From the NCBI GenBank assembly GCA_002338445.1, contig DDII01000084.1, positions 1 through 13,817 of the forward strand: 13,817 bases of DNA, written 5' to 3'. Position 1 is the stretch's first letter, and each line of letters starts with the position of its first letter. This DNA is from Cellvibrionales bacterium UBA1854 (GTDB lineage: Bacteria; Pseudomonadota; Gammaproteobacteria; Pseudomonadales; Porticoccaceae). The notes under the pieces are model-generated. The model saw nothing but the letters and a program-made list of their open reading frames with translations. It was not told the DNA's origin and made no database searches. A program made the translations under genes and the position numbers. Shown piece after piece: positions 1 to 8,892 of the stretch.

Positions 1-12
1 ATCGCTTTTCAC

Positions 13-1086
13 ATGAATGAGGTTTTAAAGGCAGAAAACGAAGAATCCGCATTGGAATTGCTGCATGAGTTGCAGTGCACCGATGGGTTACCTGTCGTGA
101 TTCCCACGCGTGAGCGAGTTGCGCGGATGGTACTGGCAAGTGGCCTTGACCCCGAGCTGGTCCTCGGTGAGTTGGGTCCTGCAGGCGGTGTGGCGTCAGT
201 TGAAAAAGTAGCCACAGCTGCCGTGATGGCAGGGTGTCTTCCAGATTATGTGCCGGTGGTGATTGCCGCTGTAAAGGCTGCTGCGAGGCCAGAATTCGAT
301 CTGGCGGAGCTTCAGGCAACAACGCACTGCACCGCACCATTGATTATCGTGAATGGACCCGCACGCATGACTTGTGGGCCAATATCTTCAAGCTACGGGG
401 CGCTCGGTCCTGGTCATCGAGCGAACGCGAGTATCGGAAGAGCGCTTCGTCTGTGTATGATTAATATAGGTGGCGGTCGGCCAGGGATATCCGATATGGC
501 GTTACTGGGACACCCGGGTAAGTTTACATATTGCCTTTCGGAGGCAGAGGAAGCCTCGCCGTTCCCCCCCCTTCATACTAGCTTGGGTTTTGAGGCGTCT
601 GATAGTGTGGTCACATTATTAGGCTGTGAGGCGCCTCATTCAGTTCTTTATGCGGATAATGCGGATGATCCGGAAGACGCAGAGAAACTTTTATATGTCT
701 TATCAGTTGGGCTAGCGAATATCGCCACGAATAACGCCATATTTTGTAGTGGCGTTGCCCTTGTAGTTCTGGGACCCAAGCATGCAAATGTTTTGTCAAG
801 ATCAAGCTATTCCCGTGAAAAGATCGCGCTCAAACTTTGGGAATTAACTCACTTTCCGACTGCTGATCATGACTATTATGGGAACGAATTTGGGTCGCGC
901 TTTGATGGAGATACTTATTGCGCTTTCGAGAAACCAGAGGATATATTGGTAATGGTATCTGGTGGTGTAGGACTTTACTCTATGGTGATGCCTAATTGGG
1001 GTGGAGCCGGCCATCAAAATCGGGCTGTCAGCGTGAAGATAGAGGAAAACTTTTTCTGTGAGATTCCGGGACTCAGTAAATCCTGA
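13..1086 (+). CDS. Conserved hypothetical protein, UGSC-(seleno)protein-associated type
   Basis: A 357-residue protein of unknown biochemical role. It has the recognisable pattern of a conserved family: a DGLPVV(I)PT segment near residues 24-32, an ERVARML-like helix, a VEKVA..AVMAGC stretch near residues 63-75, an ATTH-x-x-AP-x-IIVNGP segment around residues 105-118, an IGRALRL-x-x-x-NIGGG stretch, a GHPGK motif near residue 166 and an EEASPF-x-PLH segment after it. From memory, such proteins occur beside or in association with the UGSC-motif (seleno)protein family; I cannot verify this here. No signal peptide or membrane helix is evident, so a cytosolic location is likely. The reading frame is open to the left edge, so ATG 13 may not be the true start and no clear Shine-Dalgarno is visible. 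An upstream gene could end at the TGA overlapping this ATG (14-16). It is the first gene of the five-gene operon, 58 bases before the next. Its function is not assigned. Confidence 0.75.
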   Translation: MNEVLKAENEESALELLHELQCTDGLPVVIPTRERVARMVLASGLDPELVLGELGPAGGVASVEKVATAAVMAGCLPDYVPVVIAAVKAAARPEFDLAELQATTHCTAPLIIVNGPARMTCGPISSSYGALGPGHRANASIGRALRLCMINIGGGRPGISDMALLGHPGKFTYCLSEAEEASPFPPLHTSLGFEASDSVVTLLGCEAPHSVLYADNADDPEDAEKLLYVLSVGLANIATNNAIFCSGVALVVLGPKHANVLSRSSYSREKIALKLWELTHFPTADHDYYGNEFGSRFDGDTYCAFEKPEDILVMVSGGVGLYSMVMPNWGGAGHQNRAVSVKIEENFFCEIPGLSKS

Positions 1087-1144
1087 GCTTAAAAAGCTAC
1101 TAGACCGAATTGCAATGCGCTTTGTGATTGTTTGGAATTAAATT

Positions 1145-2263
1145 ATGGAACCGATAACCCTTTATGGTGTTCCTTTCTCTTTGTGGACGGGCAGGGCAAG
1201 AAGTTACCTCATTAAGTCTGGAATTGATTACCGTGAGGAGCCTCACGCGTCTGCGCATTTCTATAAAAGTGTATTGCCAAAGGCCGGCGGACGGCGGGGT
1301 ATTCCCACAATTGAATTTCCCGATGGCCGAGTTATCCGCGACGGAGTTGCCATTGTCGATCACTTTGAGAAATTAAACGGACATGTTTTTTCTCCTTGCA
1401 CTCCCGCACAGCGCATGATTAGCCTTTTACTCCAAGTAATCGGAAGTGAAGGGTTAAATAGACCCTGTATGCACTATCGATTTAACTTCGGTGAAGAGCA
1501 TGGACAATTTTTGCCATTTCATTTCTCAATGATTTATGAGGGACAGAATCGTGAGCAAATGGCTTTAGAGCGCATTTCAGAGATTAAGGAGTTTGTCTTA
1601 CCAGCATGGGGAGTAGTCCCAGAAACTCATGAGTTGATAGAAAATCTTCACTTAGAGATGTTAAAGATACTTAATACGCATTTTTCGAGTTACCCATATT
1701 TCCTAGGTGGCAGGCCCTGCATAGGTGATTTTGGCATGATTTGCCCTCTCTATGGGCATTTGGGACGAGATCCGAAGCCTCTTGCTTTGATGCATAAGCA
1801 TGCCGTGCGCGTTTTTAGGTGGGTTGAGAGAATGAACAGGCCAGAACCGGATATTGGAGAGTTCGTCGACAGGAGCGAGGATTATCTTGCAAATGATTTG
1901 ATTCCCCAATCATTGGTGAATGTGCTTAAACATTTTGCTGTCGATTTTGTTCCCGAAACTCGTAGTGCATGTGATTGCATAAACACTTGGCTTGCAGAAA
2001 ATGATGATATCCCTCCGGGTACGCAGGTACCCAGAGGCGTCGGAATGGCCACCTTTGAAGTAAGGGGAGTCAATGTGTCCGCAGAGGCACAACCGTTTCG
2101 CTTTTATGTGTTAAAACGATTACAAAATGAATTTGATTCGCTAACCGATGATTCAAAACTTTCGATAAGAAAACTGCTGATAGATTGCGATATGGAGGAG
2201 ATTTTAGATTTTAAATTATCAAGAAATATTGGCCGTGCGAATAACTTGGAAGTATGGTTGTGA
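1145..2263 (+). CDS. Glutathione S-transferase-like protein with C-terminal extension
   Basis: A 372-residue GST-fold protein, expected to be cytosolic. The N-terminal thioredoxin-like domain (about residues 1-80) starts with the typical ITLYG strand and has a Ser in the PFS position (Ser12), a cis-Pro motif GIPT (Pro54) and a DG-x-AI-x-x-HFE segment (about 66-75) where GSTs usually have an E/D-S glutathione-gamma-glutamyl contact. The all-helical C-terminal domain has the FLGG-x-P-x-IGDFG signature near residues 186-197, with Cys192 where the N-capping Ser/Thr of the S/T-x-x-D box usually lies and Asp195 conserved. About 130 residues follow the usual GST end. They include an RGV-x-x-x-x-x-x-PFR-x-Y-x-L-x-RLQ block reminiscent of long GST-like proteins of unknown substrate. 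Its operon position suggests thiol conjugation, dehalogenation or isomerisation of a pathway intermediate, but the substrate is unknown. The stop overlaps the start of the next gene. Confidence 0.82.
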   Translation: MEPITLYGVPFSLWTGRARSYLIKSGIDYREEPHASAHFYKSVLPKAGGRRGIPTIEFPDGRVIRDGVAIVDHFEKLNGHVFSPCTPAQRMISLLLQVIGSEGLNRPCMHYRFNFGEEHGQFLPFHFSMIYEGQNREQMALERISEIKEFVLPAWGVVPETHELIENLHLEMLKILNTHFSSYPYFLGGRPCIGDFGMICPLYGHLGRDPKPLALMHKHAVRVFRWVERMNRPEPDIGEFVDRSEDYLANDLIPQSLVNVLKHFAVDFVPETRSACDCINTWLAENDDIPPGTQVPRGVGMATFEVRGVNVSAEAQPFRFYVLKRLQNEFDSLTDDSKLSIRKLLIDCDMEEILDFKLSRNIGRANNLEVWL

Positions 2264-3042
2264 TTGTTGAGAATTTTAAGGGGCAGACGCATCGACTTAG
2301 AGGACGCAAAGCTCTTATCACAGGAGCTACGAGGGGTATAGGGCTAGCTATAGCCGAGGAATATGCTCGCCATGGAGCAGATTTGGTATTGACAGGTTCG
2401 TCAGTGAATGGGCTATCGAAAGTTAAGGATAGGTTGAAGCGTTATGGTGTCGGGGTAAAAACCTTTGCAGCTGATCTAGCGTCAGATAAGGAAATTGTTA
2501 GCCTATTTTCATTTACGTTAGGCGAAGAGCCGGAATTAGATATCCTAGTAAATAATGCAGGTATTCATGTTGGCAAATCTTTTACAGAACATTCCATGGA
2601 AGATTTTAACCGAGTAATGCGTATTAATGTATCGTCCGTGTTTCGTCTGAGTCAGTTAGCAGTCTGCCATATGATTCGATTAGGCCGGGGAAAGATTGTC
2701 AATATTTCATCGGTGGCAGGACTTAAGGGTAGTGTGAATTCGTCAGCATACAATACTTCGAAACATGCCTTGATTGGCCTAACAAAGTGTATCGCATTGG
2801 AAATAGCAAAAAAAAACATTCAGGTTAATGCAGTGTGTCCGGGTATTGTAGAAACAGATATCATCCGAAATTTTGAAAAAAAAGTGGTAAGTACCGGTGT
2901 GAGTTCTGAGCAATTTTGGACATCAGTAGAAAATCAAAATCCCATGGGGAGGATGCTGCAGCCGTCTGAGATAGCGCACATTGCCGTCTTTTTAGCCAGC
3001 TCTGAATCTGATGGTATGACAGGTCAGACGATCACTATTTAA
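2254..3042 (+). CDS. Short-chain dehydrogenase/reductase (SDR, FabG-like)
   Basis: A 262-residue classical SDR, a cytosolic NAD(P)-dependent oxidoreductase acting on a hydroxyl or keto group. Visible signatures are the TGATRGIG dinucleotide-binding turn near residues 23-30, the NNAG motif near residue 100, the ISS catalytic-serine segment near residue 152, and the Y-x-x-x-K pair Tyr166/Lys170. The VNAVCPG segment after it and a C-terminal SSES-x-x-x-TGQ-x-x-x-(I/V) end are typical of FabG/beta-ketoacyl reductase relatives. The length is normal for the family. ATG 2254 overlaps the GST gene by 10 bases. GTG 2260 in the same frame is a strong alternative: it would give a 4-base GTGA overlap and sits 7 bases after a GGAAG at 2248-2252. 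Either way translation is probably coupled. In context it could oxidise a 3-hydroxyacyl-CoA or an alcohol intermediate; the substrate cannot be read from the sequence. Confidence 0.9.
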   Translation: MVVIVENFKGQTHRLRGRKALITGATRGIGLAIAEEYARHGADLVLTGSSVNGLSKVKDRLKRYGVGVKTFAADLASDKEIVSLFSFTLGEEPELDILVNNAGIHVGKSFTEHSMEDFNRVMRINVSSVFRLSQLAVCHMIRLGRGKIVNISSVAGLKGSVNSSAYNTSKHALIGLTKCIALEIAKKNIQVNAVCPGIVETDIIRNFEKKVVSTGVSSEQFWTSVENQNPMGRMLQPSEIAHIAVFLASSESDGMTGQTITI

Positions 3043-3061
3043 TGGAGAAGCCTCGGATATT

Positions 3062-5488
3062 ATGGAAAAGAACTTAGAAAAAATAGTCAGGCCTTTCGAT
3101 GGCTTATTGATTGCTGATGTTAGTGGTACCGTTGCCACGGCATACACGGGAAAATTGTTTTCTGACTATGGTGCAAGGGTTGTAAATGTAGAGTCACCAG
3201 ATGGATTTCCGACTAGAAATGTGGCGCCATTATTAAAAAATGGGTCCAGCGCCCTCCATGGATACCTTAATGTAAATAAAGAGAGCGTAGTCACCTCTTG
3301 TCCTCATAAACATGCATCAGTGCTAATGGCTGACTTAGTTTTAGTAGATCCCCATCAGCTTCCCAGTGAACTATCAATAGAAGATTTTGACACTAATGTG
3401 TGTGCAATAAGTTGGTTCGGTTTGACTGGCCCATATGCTAAATTCAATGGTTCAGATGCGGTGATTCATGCGCTCACGGGTCTCATGATAGGCATCGGTG
3501 AGCCTGAGGGACCACCGTTGGTACCAAAAGGATATCAAGCGCAAATATTAGGCGGATTGAGCGCGTTTAATGGATGTGTAGGTTTTTTAACGCACAGGTT
3601 ATCTGAAGGTAAAACAGATCGCAGTGCACCTCGTTTTAAACTAGACGCCAGTATTTTTGAAGCGAATTTATACCTTACCGACATGGGAGCTTTGGGAAGT
3701 TATAACGGTGAGTCAACCCCGTTACGCTTAGGGATAAATCGATTTTCTCCCACTTACCCTCTTGGTATATGGCCATGCAAGGACGGGTGGATTGGCGTAA
3801 CAGTGCTTAGTCCGGGTCAGTGGAAAGCTTTTTGTAAGTTATTGGATCTTGGTGATATTGCAGACGAGCCCTCATACCAAAGCAGTATTAGTCGTTTAAA
3901 TGCAATTGATATTTTAGAGCCACTGATCTTGGAGAGCTTAGCAAAGCATAACGCGGAGGATATATTCCAAAAAGGACAGGCGATGCGTATTCCCCTGGCC
4001 AGAGTTCCGACGATGGATGAATTATTTTTAGTCGATCAATTCGAGTTTAGGCAAGCTTTTTGCGATATATCAGATGGAACTGAGACTTTTAGGGCACCCT
4101 CCACGCCTTTTCGCTTGTTTGAGACGCCGCCTAATTTGGGTGGGCAAGTGACCATGCTGGGTGGAAGTGATGATATGTGGACTAGTCCGTCTGATGGAAA
4201 TGGGGAGGTCAAGGATTCCTCTGAGCGCAATGAAGACAAAATACTTTCTTGTGAAGAGATATCAAAAACACCTCTCGAGGGTATTATAATCATTGACCTA
4301 TCCATGGGTTGGGCAGGCCCAGTAGCGACAAAAAACGCAGCAGATCTTGGAGCCACAGTTATAAAAGTTGAGGGGTGCGTCAGATTTGACTGGTTCCGTA
4401 GTTGGGAAGCTACGCAAGAATGGATTGATAATAATGGAGCAGAAAAAGCTTTGAATTTCGTCCACTTTAACCGAAACAAACTGGGCGTTACCATCGAGTA
4501 TGAAAAGAAGGCTGGTTACGAACTTCTGGTGCGTCTCTTGAAAGAGGCAGATGCCGTGCTCGAAAACTATTCGGGAGGAGTGATGTCCAAGTTAAATCTT
4601 GGATATCATCAGTTAGTGGAAATTAACCCCGAGCTTGTGGTTGTATCCCTACCCGCATTTGGGAGCACGGGACCTTGGGCTAAATTCCGAGCTTATGGTT
4701 CGACCGCGGAACAGGCTGCAGGATTACCGCACCTGCTCGGAGACAAGCATCAATCTCCTACAATGCAGCATGTCGCCTTTGGTGATGCAATTGCCGCGGT
4801 AAATGGCACCGCAGCGCTGTTGACAGCCCTTTACCACAAATCTCATACCGGTAAGGGTCAGTTCGTTGACTTGAGTCACGCAGAGTGTATTTTGCCACAT
4901 TCACTTCATGGCATTCTCCCCTACAGCGTGGACGGTATTGTTTTCAAACGATCGGGGAATATTGATCCAGATTATCTGGTTTTTGGTGTTTTTCCATGTA
5001 AGGGTGGCGAAAGTTGGATACTTATTCAAATTGTTAACGATGTTGAAGAGAGTGTCATTAACAATGTTCCTCCCCTGAGGAAGCTTTATGATAAGTATTC
5101 AGCTAAATTATTTTCGGGGTTGCACAATGAAATCAATACCTGTATCGGGGAGTGGACAAAGTGTAAAGATGCCAAATTACTGATGAATGAGCTTCAGGAT
5201 TTGGGCGTCACTGCAGCCGTTTTGAACGACGGCGATGGATTGTTGAATGACCCGCATTTAGTAGCCAGGGGTTATATGCAGCTCCTAGAGAGACCTTTTG
5301 TTGGGACACAAATTCATCCGAGCCCTCCATGGCGTGTGGGCGAATCGCCAATACCAGTTCGTCATTCTGCGCCCACTATGGGTCAGCACAACGATTTCGT
5401 TTTTAAAGAGATGCTTGGTCTTTCTGCAGCAGATTTATCTTCTTTAGAGCGAGATGGGATTATTGGCACCAAGCCGCAGTTGGCTTAG
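3062..5488 (+). CDS. Tandem-fused class III CoA-transferase (CaiB/BaiF family)
   Basis: An 808-residue protein made of two CaiB/BaiF (family III) CoA-transferase domains in tandem. This family moves CoA between acyl-CoA and a free carboxylic acid, or acts as acyl-CoA racemase. The first half (about residues 8-370) opens with a GLLIADVSG...GKLFSDYGA-VV-VE block and has a WFG-x-TGPYA segment. The second half (about 404-808) opens with PLEGI-x-IIDLS, then LGATVIKVE, FNRNK, LKEADAVLENYS and FGSTGPWA, all typical. In each half the GQ-x-VD-x-S or equivalent catalytic strand carries two acidic residues five apart: Asp195/Glu200 and Asp603/Glu608. One of these should match formyl-CoA transferase Asp169, but which one cannot be settled by eye. 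Most relatives are about 400 residues and dimerise as interlocked rings, so the fusion may replace a homo- or heterodimer. A GGAG at about 3045 precedes ATG 3062; the gene lies 19 bases after the SDR and 20 before the carboxylase. Confidence 0.9.
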   Translation: MEKNLEKIVRPFDGLLIADVSGTVATAYTGKLFSDYGARVVNVESPDGFPTRNVAPLLKNGSSALHGYLNVNKESVVTSCPHKHASVLMADLVLVDPHQLPSELSIEDFDTNVCAISWFGLTGPYAKFNGSDAVIHALTGLMIGIGEPEGPPLVPKGYQAQILGGLSAFNGCVGFLTHRLSEGKTDRSAPRFKLDASIFEANLYLTDMGALGSYNGESTPLRLGINRFSPTYPLGIWPCKDGWIGVTVLSPGQWKAFCKLLDLGDIADEPSYQSSISRLNAIDILEPLILESLAKHNAEDIFQKGQAMRIPLARVPTMDELFLVDQFEFRQAFCDISDGTETFRAPSTPFRLFETPPNLGGQVTMLGGSDDMWTSPSDGNGEVKDSSERNEDKILSCEEISKTPLEGIIIIDLSMGWAGPVATKNAADLGATVIKVEGCVRFDWFRSWEATQEWIDNNGAEKALNFVHFNRNKLGVTIEYEKKAGYELLVRLLKEADAVLENYSGGVMSKLNLGYHQLVEINPELVVVSLPAFGSTGPWAKFRAYGSTAEQAAGLPHLLGDKHQSPTMQHVAFGDAIAAVNGTAALLTALYHKSHTGKGQFVDLSHAECILPHSLHGILPYSVDGIVFKRSGNIDPDYLVFGVFPCKGGESWILIQIVNDVEESVINNVPPLRKLYDKYSAKLFSGLHNEINTCIGEWTKCKDAKLLMNELQDLGVTAAVLNDGDGLLNDPHLVARGYMQLLERPFVGTQIHPSPPWRVGESPIPVRHSAPTMGQHNDFVFKEMLGLSAADLSSLERDGIIGTKPQLA

Positions 5489-5508
5489 TCTTTATAAGAG
5501 GAAATTTT

Positions 5509-8500
5509 ATGCGTTTTCGTGGGATCTTAATTGCTAATCGTGGAGAGGTTGCTATTCGAATCTCGAGGGCTTGTGCCGATTTAGGGGTACCTTCTGTGGC
5601 AATTTTCTCAGAGGATGATAAAAATAGTTTGCATGTCAAGATGGCAGATGATGCAGTTGCGATCTCAGGAGTAGGAGCATCGTCATATCTTGACATTGAT
5701 GCTTTGTTGCAAGTTGCAAAGGATACTGGCTGTGATGCTATACATCCAGGATATGGATTTCTATCTGAGCGGGCAGACTTCGCGGAACAGTGTAATGCCA
5801 AAGGTATTACGTTTATTGGGCCTGAGAGCCATCATTTGCGACTTTTTGGGGACAAGGCGGCCGCTCGCTCTGCCGCACATTATGCTGGCGTTCCGGTTTC
5901 AAAGGGAACTTTTGGAGCGGTATGTCTTGAGCAAGCGGAAGAGTTTTTCGATTCTGCCAATGGATCGGTGATAATAAAAGCGCTTTCGGGCGGTGGAGGT
6001 CGAGGAACGCGTTTGGTGAGTCACAAAGAGGATCTGAAAGAAGCATTCAGAGCCTGTCAGTCGGAGGCTAGAAAGGCGTTTGGTATTTCAGATGTTTATT
6101 TGGAAAAGTTTGTAGAGCATGCCAGACATATTGAAGTTCAGATTATTGGTGATAAGTATGGCAATGTGGCGCATTTAGGTGATCGAGAGTGCTCGGTTCA
6201 ACGCAGAAATCAAAAACTCGTGGAGATCGCTCCTGCGCCTCATCTGCCAGATCAACTTAGAGATGAAATTCTTGAATCAGCTTTAAAGTTTGCCCGAAGT
6301 CAAAAATACTCAAGTCTTGGAACATTCGAGTATCTTTTAGATCTGGACAGTGAAGAGAACCATTTTGTATTTATTGAAGCAAATGCGCGTCTTCAAGTTG
6401 AACACACTGTTACCGAAGAGGTTACCGGTGTTGATTTAGTCGTAAGCCAGATTGAGGTGGCCTCCGGGAAATCTCTCAACGATCTTAATATTATTGAGGA
6501 TAAATATGCCCCTCGGGGATTTTCCTTGCAAGCGAGGGTAAATATGGAGCGTATACTCCCAAATGGGTCGATTGCACCCTCATCGGGTGTCATTAAAACT
6601 TATGAGCCACCCAGTGGCCCGGGAATACGGACAGATGGATTTGGTTATGCAGGTTACACTACTAATACAAATTATGACTCGCTAATCGCAAAGGTTATTG
6701 TTCATTCAAATACTACCAAACTAGAGGAATTGGCAAAAAAGGCAGTGAGGGCGCTTTCAGAGTTTCGATTTGCGGGTGTGAAAAATAATATTCCGCTTCT
6801 TAAAAATATAATATCTCATCAGGATTTTATGCATGGTGGTATCCACACGCGGTGGATCGAAGAAAAAAGTAATGAACTTGCCAAGGAATGGGATGGAAAA
6901 CTAAGATTTATCAATGCTGAAGAAACTTTTGAAGAAACTGATTCGCCAGTGATGATGGCTACAACTTCTGATCCCTTGGCATTATTTCGTTATGACAAAA
7001 AAATGGCCGTCGGCAAAGCCAAAACGGATCAAAAGGAGGTATTTGCTGAGGCCGATGTGCCAAACGATATGATACCAATTTCCGCGCCAATGCAAGGGAC
7101 AATTGTTTCTATAAATGTCCAAGTAAATCAAGAAATTTGCGCAGGACAGGTGCTTGCCGTGATGGAAGCAATGAAGATGGAGCATGAGCTTGTTTCTGAC
7201 AGTGATGGGATCATCTATCAGGTAAGAGCAAGTGTAGGTCAAATTATTGGTGAGGGATCTCCAATAATTCTTTTGGAGAAGTCGGAAGTTTCAATCGATA
7301 AAGAATCAGTTGTGGAGGAACTTGATCTTAATATTGTTAGGCAAGATCTGCAGGAAAACTTTGACTTGCATGCCTATACTCTTGATGAGCACCGGCATTC
7401 TGCAGTCGAAAAAAGGCGTAGTCGCGGTGGGAGGATGCCTCGAGAAAACATTGCTCATCTTTTAGATGAGGGTTCATTCAAAGAATATTGGCCGCTTGTA
7501 GTCGCGCGTCAGCACCAAAGACATGATATGGAGACATTGCGAACACGTACTCCAGCTGATGGGGTAGTCGTGGGCACAGGAACAATAAATGCCAATGACT
7601 TTGGTGATGAGGCGTCAGCAGCGGTAATTGTTCATTATGACTACACTGTGCTCGCTGGAACGCAAGGGGGGAGAGGGCATTACAAACAAGATCGTATTTT
7701 TGAGCTGGCACTCCGGTTTAGTTTGCCTGTAGTCTTATTTTCGGAGGGCGGCGGCGGCCGGCCTGGTGAGGATAATATTGGCCCATGGGTTGCTTATGAC
7801 ACGCCAACCTTCACACAATTTTCAAAACTCTCCGGTGCTGTTCCTTTGGTTGGTATAAATCACGGGCGTTGTTTTGCTGGTAATACCGTTTTACTTGCTT
7901 GCTGTGATGTGATTATTGCAACAAAAAATTCCACGATTGGAATGGGTGGACCTGCAATGATCGAGGGCGGTGGGTTGGGCGTTTACACTCCTGAAGAAGT
8001 AGGTCCGATGTCCTTTCAAGTGCCTAACGGTGTGGTTGATATTCTCGTTGAGGATGAAAAAGAGGCTGTTGAAAAAGCAAAACGATACATATCATATTTC
8101 CAAGGAAACAAATCTGATTGGACATCGCATGAGCAGCTTATATTGAGACATATTATCCCTGAAAATCGATTACGATTGTATGACATGCGTAAAGTTATTG
8201 AAGTATTGGCTGATGAGCACTCTGTCCTAGAGATCAGAGAAAAGTTTGGCATTGGGATAATAACAGCCCTTGTTAGGATCGAGGGCAGACCGATAGGGGT
8301 AATTGCCAATAATCCACATCATCTTTCAGGTGCCATCGACTCTGATGGTGCTGATAAAGGCGCTCGGTTCTTAAAGCTTTGTGATGCATTTGATCTTCCG
8401 GTACTGAGTCTTATGGATTGTCCTGGCTTGATGGTTGGACCGGAGGTAGAGGCAACTGGCCTCGTCAGGCATGCTGCGCGATTATTTAATGTTGGTGCAA

Positions 8501-8892
8501 ATTTAACGGTGCCGCTGTTTGGTGTAGTTGTGCGCAAAGCCTATGGTTTAGGCATCCAGGCGATGCATGGTGGGGGCTCTATGGTCGGCTTTTTCTCCGT
8601 TGCCTGGCCTACTGCAGAGTTTGCAGCAATGAATATAGAAGGAGCAGTAAAGCTTGGTTATAGATCAGAATTGGCGGCAATAGAAGATACTGAAGAAAGG
8701 TCAAGAACTTTTGATGAATGGGTTGCAAGGGAATATCAAGCTGCAAAGGCAGTAACATCGGCCGTTGGGGGCGGTGTGGACGACGTTATTGATCCAGCAG
8801 AGACTCGGGGATGGATTGTAGCGGGTTTAAAACGGATTCCGGTGGTGCAAAAGAGGACATCAAGGAAATATCCTCATATGGACCCATGGTGA
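5509..8892 (+). CDS. Single-chain biotin-dependent acyl-CoA carboxylase (BC-BCCP-CT)
   Basis: An 1127-residue multidomain carboxylase that would use ATP and bicarbonate to carboxylate biotin and then transfer CO2 to an acyl-CoA. The N-terminal biotin carboxylase (about residues 1-450) starts with GILIANRGEVAIRI and has the glycine-rich ATP loop GGGGRGTR near 161-168 and an EANARLQVEHTVTEEVTG active-site segment near 290. A linker, probably the BT-like region, leads to a biotin carboxyl carrier domain (about 520-595) with the AMKM motif and biotinylated Lys556. The C-terminal carboxyltransferase (about 620-1127) shows TVLAGTQGGRGHYKQDR, a GGGGRPGE segment and a late GLGIQAMHGGG segment. Domain order and size match the single-chain long-chain acyl-CoA carboxylase described from mycobacteria, so it should be a homo-oligomer with no separate subunits. 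An AAGAGGAA Shine-Dalgarno lies about 7 bases before ATG 5509. The acyl substrate is unknown; context suggests the product of the CoA-transferase. Confidence 0.93.
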   Translation: MRFRGILIANRGEVAIRISRACADLGVPSVAIFSEDDKNSLHVKMADDAVAISGVGASSYLDIDALLQVAKDTGCDAIHPGYGFLSERADFAEQCNAKGITFIGPESHHLRLFGDKAAARSAAHYAGVPVSKGTFGAVCLEQAEEFFDSANGSVIIKALSGGGGRGTRLVSHKEDLKEAFRACQSEARKAFGISDVYLEKFVEHARHIEVQIIGDKYGNVAHLGDRECSVQRRNQKLVEIAPAPHLPDQLRDEILESALKFARSQKYSSLGTFEYLLDLDSEENHFVFIEANARLQVEHTVTEEVTGVDLVVSQIEVASGKSLNDLNIIEDKYAPRGFSLQARVNMERILPNGSIAPSSGVIKTYEPPSGPGIRTDGFGYAGYTTNTNYDSLIAKVIVHSNTTKLEELAKKAVRALSEFRFAGVKNNIPLLKNIISHQDFMHGGIHTRWIEEKSNELAKEWDGKLRFINAEETFEETDSPVMMATTSDPLALFRYDKKMAVGKAKTDQKEVFAEADVPNDMIPISAPMQGTIVSINVQVNQEICAGQVLAVMEAMKMEHELVSDSDGIIYQVRASVGQIIGEGSPIILLEKSEVSIDKESVVEELDLNIVRQDLQENFDLHAYTLDEHRHSAVEKRRSRGGRMPRENIAHLLDEGSFKEYWPLVVARQHQRHDMETLRTRTPADGVVVGTGTINANDFGDEASAAVIVHYDYTVLAGTQGGRGHYKQDRIFELALRFSLPVVLFSEGGGGRPGEDNIGPWVAYDTPTFTQFSKLSGAVPLVGINHGRCFAGNTVLLACCDVIIATKNSTIGMGGPAMIEGGGLGVYTPEEVGPMSFQVPNGVVDILVEDEKEAVEKAKRYISYFQGNKSDWTSHEQLILRHIIPENRLRLYDMRKVIEVLADEHSVLEIREKFGIGIITALVRIEGRPIGVIANNPHHLSGAIDSDGADKGARFLKLCDAFDLPVLSLMDCPGLMVGPEVEATGLVRHAARLFNVGANLTVPLFGVVVRKAYGLGIQAMHGGGSMVGFFSVAWPTAEFAAMNIEGAVKLGYRSELAAIEDTEERSRTFDEWVAREYQAAKAVTSAVGGGVDDVIDPAETRGWIVAGLKRIPVVQKRTSRKYPHMDPW

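Noticed and set aside
1084..1098. Short AGCTT-AAA-AAGCT hairpin after the first gene
   Set aside because: Only 5 bp with a 3-base loop and no T tract; not a terminator and the operon appears to continue.
4036..4494. A 152-residue - strand open frame inside the CoA-transferase
   Set aside because: It lies wholly within a well-supported + strand gene and is a shadow with low-complexity, serine-rich translation.
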